Shown here piece after piece: positions 58,778 through 64,000 of a stretch of DNA of 64,000 nt. Source of the DNA: Streptacidiphilus jiangxiensis (lineage in GTDB: Bacteria; Actinomycetota; Actinomycetes; Streptomycetales; Streptomycetaceae); the NCBI RefSeq assembly GCF_900109465.1, contig NZ_FOAZ01000010.1, positions 62,001 through 126,000 of the forward strand, written 5' to 3'. Both the position numbers and the translations under genes were made by a program. The notes beneath the pieces are model-generated. The model made no database searches and was not told the origin of the DNA. It saw nothing but the letters and a program-made list of their open reading frames with translations. The stretch's first letter is position 1, and the number at the start of each line of letters is the position of its first letter.

Positions 58778-61700
58778 TTCCTTCCCGACACCGGGCCCTT
58801 GAGTTGCGCCCCCGTATTGGGATCGTACGCACCGAGGTGCCGTCCGTTCTTGTCGTACTTCTCCACCTCGCCGTGTTGCGAGTCCCACTCGTAGATGTTC
58901 TTCCCGTCCTCCCAGCGAGCGCGCTTGCCACCACCACCCTGGACCGGCGTCTTCGCTGTCGCCTTCCTGGCGTTCGGGAAGCCCGGCAGGGAGGTCGGCG
59001 CCGGCACCCGGGTCGGGATGGTCCGCTTCGCGGGAGTGGGCGTAGGGGCCGGGTTGGCGTTTCCCCCGCCGCCTCCTGAGCCCTTGCGCTTGGCCAGTCC
59101 CAGCGGGTCGATCTCGTCCAATGGATTGGCTACATAGCTGTACGGATCCGGGGCGGGGACGAGGCCAAGGGGGTCGGGGGCCGTGAAGCGACCGGTCTGC
59201 GGGTCGTAGTAGCGGTGCAGCGTGTAGTCGAGGCCGGTTTCCTCGTCGTGGTACTGGCCCGGGAAACGCAACGGGCAGTCGGCCTCGGGGTCGCTGCGGC
59301 GCAACGACAGGTCGGTGCCCCACAGTGATCCACTCCGCTCCCAGGCAATGTGACCATCGGCGGTGACCAGGTGCGTCGGGGTGCCGACGAGGTCCCCGAT
59401 GATGGCCCAGAACCGCTCGCTGACGGTGTCGTCGGCTACGGCGGTGCGCCGTACCTGTGCCCTGGGGATCCACGTGCCGGGTTCGTACTCCCACGTCGTC
59501 ATCGTGACGGCCGAGTCAGTGGCTGAGCGGCGGCCTTCCTCCGCGAGGACCTCGTCGTCCCAGCAGAAGCGGCTTTCTGACACGACCGTGCCGTTGGCAT
59601 CGAGCCGTCGCTTGGCCGTGCGGCGTCCCAGCGCATCGTAGACGTAGTTCCAGTGCTCGCCCTCCGCATTCTTCGCGTCGGTGAGTCGGTCGAAGGCGTC
59701 GTAGCGGTAGGACCAGTCACTCACTCGGCCGGAAAGCGTACGCCGTCGGACCTTGATGACTCTGCCCTGGTCGTCGTAGCTGTAGGACGTGCGTCCTGCC
59801 GCACGCAGCTGAGCTCCGGCGTAGGTGCGGCCGCCGGCGACGTCGAGGGCCTGGCTTCCTGCAGCCGAGTCCGTGAGGGCGCCGGCTTCGTCGTAGCGAT
59901 AGCGCTCCGTCCAGGTCGCCGCCTCCACGGCGGTGACCCTCCCAACGGAGTCGAGTGCGAAGCTCCGACGGCCCACACCGCTGTCGTGATGTCCGATGGC
60001 AATCCCGTCCGCCCGATAGGTCCACTCGCTGCGATGCAGCAGACGCGGCGCCATGCCGTCGACGGAGGCCTGAGAGGCGGTCAGGCTCTGACTCGTCAGG
60101 CGTCCCCGGTTGTCCCAGGAGCTGCTGACGGACGTCGTCCCGCCCACACTCCGATGCTGTTCGCGACCAGCCCGGTCGTAGTCAACGGAGACGACGTTTC
60201 CGGCAAACATCATGTTCGTGGCCTGGTGGGCCTCGTCGTATTGCCACGCTGTGACGACGCCCGCCGGGGTCCTGCGCTCGGTTCGCCGCCCCAAGAGGTC
60301 GTAGCCGTGGGCGAACGACAGGCCGTCGGCGACCTCCGCCAGAACACGGCCGCAGGCGTCGTGGCGGAAGGCGACATCGACCCAGTCGTTCCGGGCGCTG
60401 ACGAGATTTCCAGCCGCGTCGTACCCGAACGCCGCTTGCGCGCCGGCATCGGTGGTGTGTCCGGTGACGCGTCCAACCGGGTCCCAGGCGTAGGTGATGC
60501 TCTGGTTCGCGCCGTTGGTGCGTCGTACGAGCCGGCCGGCGGCGTCGTGCTCGTAACGGAGCGTCCTCCCGTTGAAGTCGGTCTCCGAAGCGAGATCACC
60601 CAGCGCGCTGTATTTGTACCTCCACTCCCGCCCCGCAGCGTCGACGACCGACGTCAGGCGCGGTTCATTGTCGTAGGCGAATGCGAGGCGAGCCCCCTCA
60701 GCGTCGATGCGAGCGGTCGGCATACCGAACGGCCCCGACTCAAACCGAGTACGGTGCCCCGCCGCGTCAACATGCTCCAGCAGGTTGCCCTCAGGGTCAT
60801 GGCGGCGTTCCTCCCGGGTTCCGTCGGGGAGTTGCCGCCAGGCGGGCCTGCCCTCGACAGTCCAGCCGTAACTCGTGACCGTCCCCAGCGGGTCGGTCTC
60901 CACGATGAGCCGTCCGAACGGGTCACGCTCGTAGCGAGTGGTACGTCCCAGGGGATCGGTGACCGAGACGGGCAATCCCGCCGAGTTCGCCCCGTAGTAC
61001 GTTGTCTGACCGTGGGCGTCGGTCTCCGCCACGGTCCGCCCCTGGCCGTCGTAGGTGTAGCGGGTGACCGCCCCACACGGGTCAGTCACCGAAGTCCGGT
61101 TCCCCTGCGCGTCGCACTCGTAGTGCCACGTCGGGCCACCAGGCTCTACCAGCACACGCAGGAAGCCGGCCGTGTCGTACTCGGCGGCCGTCACGGTCCC
61201 GTCCGGGTGGTCGATCCGCACGGTGCGGCCTTGGCTGTCGCGGGTGTAGCGGGTGACGTGCCCGAGGGGATCGGCGTGGCCGAGCAGACGGCCGTACGGG
61301 TCGTAATCGGTGCGGACTACATGGCCGAGAGCGTCTGTGACGGAAGCGACGTGCCCCTGCGCGTCGTAGGCGTAGACAGTTGCGTGGCCGAGACTGTCGG
61401 TGACCGTCGTAGTCCGCTGGACCACGTCGTAGGCGAACGCGGCGGCGAGGAACCCGCCGGTCCCGTCCCCTCGGGCGACACGCCCGTCCGATCCGTACTC
61501 GTAGGCATACCAATGCCCGTTGCGGTCGGTCCAGGAGGTGATCCGGTCCTGCTCGTCCCAGCCGTACACCAGCGGGAGACCCGAGGAGTTGAGCACGGCG
61601 GCAAGGCGTCCCCGGTCATCCCACTCGTAGCCGACGACGCGCGTGCCCCGCCCTTCGTCACTGCCGTCGAGCACCCGCAGCGCCGCGAGCCGCGGCCCTC

Positions 61701-62565
61701 CCACGGTGTGGACCGTGTCGATCGCGACCCGGTAACCACCCGAGTGCCGCACCTCGACGGGCAAGCCCTCAGGCCCGTAGAGGTGCTCGATGCGGTGGCC
61801 GTTACGGTCGGACATCGCCGTCAGCGCACGCGTCTGTTGTTCACCCCCGGCAGGCGGGGGATCGAAATGGCGGACCCACCCCGTCTCCGGGTCCTCGATG
61901 CGGATCGTCCCGCCCGGACCGTCCCAGGTGAGCGGCCAGCGTGCGCCCCTCACCGGCAGCACGCGCGATGAGGAGTCCGTCGGAAGCGGGTAGTGGAGGA
62001 TCTGCGCGTCATCGCCCACGAAGCTGATTCCGTCCGCATCGACCCGCACACGCTGGTCGAGCGTCGACGACCAGCCCGGGCCCAGCCATTGTCCGTCCAT
62101 GTACCCCGACGCATAGGCGCGCCGCAGCTCCAGCGGCAGCAAACCGGGCAAGGCCAGATCGGACGCAGAAGTGATCATCTGGCCGGTGACCACGTCGACC
62201 GGATCGCCACCGGTCGTGCACCCGCCGTTCCCCTCGGACGGCTGCCCCGGCCGCGGTTCCCCCGCTCCGGGATCAGGCCGCTCTCCGCCAGGGCCCGTTG
62301 CTCCCCCACCGTCAGCTGCCCGGCCGCCGCCCCCATCCCCCGGCCCAGCGGGGTCCCCGACATGAGGCGAATGTGCGTCCTTCTCCGCCGACTTCGCAAG
62401 GCTACTGGCGGTGTTGGCCTCGTTCTCGGCCGCATGCTCGGCGACCTGGGTGGCCTTGCTCTTGGTTTCACTCAAGATGTCGCGATAGGCATTCGCGAAG
62501 TCCCCCGCCAAGCCCTTTCCGGACTTTTCAGCGGCCTCCTCGAAGGCCTTGGCAATCTGGCTCAC
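58765..62565 (-). CDS. RHS/YD-repeat polymorphic toxin with colicin-E3-type rRNase tip
   Basis: 1266 residues from GTG 62565 (GGGGGAG upstream; the frame is open to 62859 but that part is unlike the family). A short helical N-terminus (about 1-60) and a Gly/Pro-rich linker lead to G-D-P-V-D-V-V-T-G (about 115), which opens the RHS barrel. More than twenty YD repeats follow. The barrel closes with the RHS-associated core G-R-F-T-A-P-D-P-L-G-L (about 1125) and a Pro/Thr linker. The last ~70 residues match the colicin E3 nuclease: I-Y-E-W-D-S-Q-H-G-E-V-E, then H-L-G-A-Y-D-P-N-T-G and L-K-G-P. The E3 catalytic Asp, His and Glu are all present, so it should cleave 16S rRNA in the decoding site. 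The delivery route is unknown; there is no signal peptide. Confidence 0.93.
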   Translation of the reverse strand: MSQIAKAFEEAAEKSGKGLAGDFANAYRDILSETKSKATQVAEHAAENEANTASSLAKSAEKDAHSPHVGDPAGPGDGGGGRAADGGGATGPGGERPDPGAGEPRPGQPSEGNGGCTTGGDPVDVVTGQMITSASDLALPGLLPLELRRAYASGYMDGQWLGPGWSSTLDQRVRVDADGISFVGDDAQILHYPLPTDSSSRVLPVRGARWPLTWDGPGGTIRIEDPETGWVRHFDPPPAGGEQQTRALTAMSDRNGHRIEHLYGPEGLPVEVRHSGGYRVAIDTVHTVGGPRLAALRVLDGSDEGRGTRVVGYEWDDRGRLAAVLNSSGLPLVYGWDEQDRITSWTDRNGHWYAYEYGSDGRVARGDGTGGFLAAAFAYDVVQRTTTVTDSLGHATVYAYDAQGHVASVTDALGHVVRTDYDPYGRLLGHADPLGHVTRYTRDSQGRTVRIDHPDGTVTAAEYDTAGFLRVLVEPGGPTWHYECDAQGNRTSVTDPCGAVTRYTYDGQGRTVAETDAHGQTTYYGANSAGLPVSVTDPLGRTTRYERDPFGRLIVETDPLGTVTSYGWTVEGRPAWRQLPDGTREERRHDPEGNLLEHVDAAGHRTRFESGPFGMPTARIDAEGARLAFAYDNEPRLTSVVDAAGREWRYKYSALGDLASETDFNGRTLRYEHDAAGRLVRRTNGANQSITYAWDPVGRVTGHTTDAGAQAAFGYDAAGNLVSARNDWVDVAFRHDACGRVLAEVADGLSFAHGYDLLGRRTERRTPAGVVTAWQYDEAHQATNMMFAGNVVSVDYDRAGREQHRSVGGTTSVSSSWDNRGRLTSQSLTASQASVDGMAPRLLHRSEWTYRADGIAIGHHDSGVGRRSFALDSVGRVTAVEAATWTERYRYDEAGALTDSAAGSQALDVAGGRTYAGAQLRAAGRTSYSYDDQGRVIKVRRRTLSGRVSDWSYRYDAFDRLTDAKNAEGEHWNYVYDALGRRTAKRRLDANGTVVSESRFCWDDEVLAEEGRRSATDSAVTMTTWEYEPGTWIPRAQVRRTAVADDTVSERFWAIIGDLVGTPTHLVTADGHIAWERSGSLWGTDLSLRRSDPEADCPLRFPGQYHDEETGLDYTLHRYYDPQTGRFTAPDPLGLVPAPDPYSYVANPLDEIDPLGLAKRKGSGGGGGNANPAPTPTPAKRTIPTRVPAPTSLPGFPNARKATAKTPVQGGGGKRARWEDGKNIYEWDSQHGEVEKYDKNGRHLGAYDPNTGAQLKGPVSGRKCVK

Positions 62566-62889
62566 CGCGCTGCTCCCCCGCACGCCCCTGCTCCAGCATG
62601 TCAGGAGCACGCTATCAAGGGCCCGTTCGACTTGATCATCTCGTCTGCAGGCCGACGCGGAACGCAACAGCGGTCCTCTGCATGCCCGAGCTGCGCTCCC
62701 ACAGCCGGCGAAAGTGAGATCTGCGGCAGCGCGATCATCACGGAGCCGTAGGTCGCACACCGCCCTGACCGTGCCCCGCCGGGGAGGCGAGGCCCCGGAT
62801 GCGGTGATCCGGGAGAACATTTCAGAGTCGAACGGAGACGACGCCTCGAATGATGGCATTTTGCAGCCATTGCGAGGTAACCCGCAGGC
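62566..62889. other. Upstream region of the RHS gene
   Basis: A 324-bp gap between the divergent RHS gene and the antitoxin-like fragment at 62890. It should contain the RHS promoter. I see no gene or clear repeat. Confidence 0.4.
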
Positions 62890-63126
62890 ATGGCTGCCGC
62901 GACCATCCGCGAAGTACCCGACTCGTTCCTCGAACAGCCGAAACTGAAGGCAGCCCAGGGCGGGAAGAGCCTTCAGCCGTACCTTCCCGACCTCGTCACG
63001 CGGGAGGCCACCACGCCCTCCCTGGCCGAGATGATGGCGCGGCTGAGAAGTGGGCGAGCCAGAAGGACGATCCGCAGGCGAGTTCCTCGCCCGCGATCAG
63101 TTCGGTGTCCTGGTACTCCGGGATAA
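62890..63126 (+). pseudogene. Broken VapB/FitA-like antitoxin
   Basis: The ATG at 62890, with GAGGT upstream, opens a ribbon-helix-helix antitoxin: M-A-A-A-T-I-R-E-V-P-D-S-F-L-E then K-A-A-Q-G-G-K-S-L-Q-P-Y-L, closely resembling actinobacterial FitA/VapB proteins. After M-M-A-R-L-R-S-G (about residue 55) the frame turns into Arg-rich nonsense, which suggests a frameshift (the +1 frame continues G-E-P-E-G-R-S). No PIN-domain toxin gene is recognisable downstream. It is most likely a decayed toxin-antitoxin remnant. Confidence 0.6.
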
Positions 63127-63409
63127 CCACGGTCAGCACGGGTGTGCTCGTGCCGGGAGGATACCCAGCGTGCCGAAGTCGAAGGTCGAGCCATGCCCCA
63201 TCCGCCGCCATACCGCCAAGGCCGGCCGACCCGAGCACATGCTCGGGTCCGCCGGCCCGGCGCTCCGCGGGATGGCTGATCTCAGCGATGTCTTCGGCAA
63301 GTCCCCAAGCTGCGCCGTCGGCTTCAAGGCCGAGACGACCTTTGACGGTTTCCCCGGACCACCTCCAAGGCCCATTCTGGGAGAGACACTGCGTGACGGA
63401 GGTGTCCTG

Positions 63410-63748
63410 ATGGGCCTGCTCTGGAGACTCCTCGCTCCGAAGTCCGTGAAACGTGCACGACGCTCCGTAGGCAAGGTGGCGCACCCCGTGCGCACCATGA
63501 CCCCCAAGCCGATCAAAGGGGTGCGACGCGCGGCCTATGGGACGACGCACCCGTGGGAAGTGGTGGAACGCGGGGTCGAAGACCAGGTCGTCCGCTCGGC
63601 GCGCAGCCGGCCCCCATCACCCGTCGTCGCTCGCAACGGCGCGAGCAGCGCGCAGGTTCGCGCGTGGGCGAAGCGGAGTGGGTACTCCGTGGCGGACAAG
63701 GGCCGCCTGCCCGCGTACGTGATCGAGGCCTACAACCGCTCCCACTGA
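63410..63748 (+). CDS. Small protein with an Lsr2-type C-terminal DNA-binding domain
   Basis: 112 residues from ATG 63410, with GGAGG seven bases upstream. The first ~75 residues are very basic and lack the Lsr2 dimerisation domain. The last ~32 residues, V-R-A-W-A-K-R-S-G-Y then D-K-G-R-L-P-A-Y-V-I-E-A-Y, match the Lsr2 C-terminal domain, which binds the DNA minor groove through an R-G-R-like loop (here K-G-R). Lsr2 silences AT-rich foreign DNA in actinobacteria, so a truncated relative inside an integration zone may be a silencer antagonist or a local nucleoid protein. Confidence 0.8.
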   Translation: MGLLWRLLAPKSVKRARRSVGKVAHPVRTMTPKPIKGVRRAAYGTTHPWEVVERGVEDQVVRSARSRPPSPVVARNGASSAQVRAWAKRSGYSVADKGRLPAYVIEAYNRSH

Positions 63749-63831
63749 CGCGTGCGAGGCCCAGGGCGCGCGTCCACGATGATCTGGAGCCTCGACACGC
63801 TCAGCCGGTTCCTCCGCCGGCGCGCCAGAGG

Positions 63832-64000
63832 TCATTCGGCGTAGGTGAGGATCGGGTGGGTGGGGTCGTCGGCGCAGACCAGCAGCCATAGCTGTCCGCC
63901 GCGGCCGCCCCATACGCCTGTGGGACGGTTGTCGTCCCAGTCCTCCGGATCGCCCCACCGGAACCCAGGATCACCGTTGGGCAGCCACGGGCCGTTGAGT
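63832..64000 (-). CDS. Unknown protein, C-terminal 55 residues (5' part beyond window)
   Basis: The minus strand is open from the right edge to a TGA at 63832-63834. The visible residues are rich in Trp, Gly, Asp and Pro (for example P-W-L-P-N-G-D-P and G-D-P-E-D-W-D-D) and end L-W-L-L-V-C-A-D-D-P-T-H-P-I-L-T-Y-A-E. This is a protein-like composition with good codon bias. No family can be named from this fragment. Confidence 0.6.
   Translation of the reverse strand, partial: LNGPWLPNGDPGFRWGDPEDWDDNRPTGVWGGRGGQLWLLVCADDPTHPILTYAE

Noticed and set aside
62996-63550. A 184-residue minus-strand frame with partly protein-like stretches
   Set aside because: It overlaps the antitoxin remnant and the Lsr2-like gene antisense and has no recognisable domain; at most a decayed fragment.

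Overview
The window is high-GC actinomycete DNA. Codon third positions are almost always G or C, start codons are often GTG, and the gene content (MbtH, modular NRPS, WXG100/mycosin, Lsr2-type domain) points to Streptomyces or a close relative such as Kitasatospora or Streptacidiphilus. Function assignments come from motifs read by eye; no database search was run.

Left third (1-24.3 kb): a nonribosomal peptide cluster. A divergent, truncated MbtH gene sits at the left edge. Next comes a tightly overlapped run: a LanB-type (lantibiotic dehydratase N-domain) protein, a stand-alone adenylation domain, a threonine-dehydratase-like PLP enzyme, a stand-alone carrier protein and a second LanB-type protein. 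After a 22-bp inverted repeat come two large NRPSs (C-A-PCP-C-A-PCP and C-A-PCP-C-A-PCP-TE), a cytochrome P450 and an MFS exporter. A simple reading is a starter unit built on the free carrier protein, perhaps with aminoacyl-tRNA-dependent LanB-type chemistry. Four modules then extend it (one with a clear threonine code, one with an acidic pocket suggesting a basic residue), followed by release by the thioesterase, oxidation and export.

24.3-32.6 kb: regulators and a small RiPP-like locus. It holds a LAL-type (large LuxR) regulator, a small precursor-like peptide, a LanM-type synthetase and two LuxR-type HTH regulators. The cyclase half of the LanM protein has lost all three zinc ligands. Between lanM and the first small regulator lie six CCCCCAT-type boxes, most of them spaced 19-23 bp apart. 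Next are a dimethylargininase-like gene, a von Willebrand A-domain secreted protein with a partner membrane protein, and an unknown small gene.

36.7-47 kb: a DNA-modification and defence island. A vsr nuclease converges on a six-gene minus-strand operon: Z1-domain helicase, PD-(D/E)XK nuclease (DUF4420-like), GHKL/MORC-like ATPase, an unknown protein, a C5-methylase-like protein whose catalytic Cys is replaced by Arg, and an intact C5-cytosine methyltransferase. All internal junctions overlap or abut.

47.6-54 kb: a partial type VII (ESX) locus with WXG100/PPE-like proteins, a DUF1023 hydrolase, a lipoprotein and a mycosin protease, but no core EccB/C/D/E genes in view.

54-64 kb: a mosaic integration zone. 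Two copies of the 3' half of a tRNA-Lys gene, each followed by a related arm, flank a 3.3-kb insert with two nuclease genes (NucS-like and Mrr-like). To the right are an RHS polymorphic toxin with a colicin-E3-type rRNase tip and an overlapping candidate immunity gene, a broken VapB/FitA-like antitoxin, a small Lsr2-C-terminal-domain protein, and an unknown gene truncated at the right edge.
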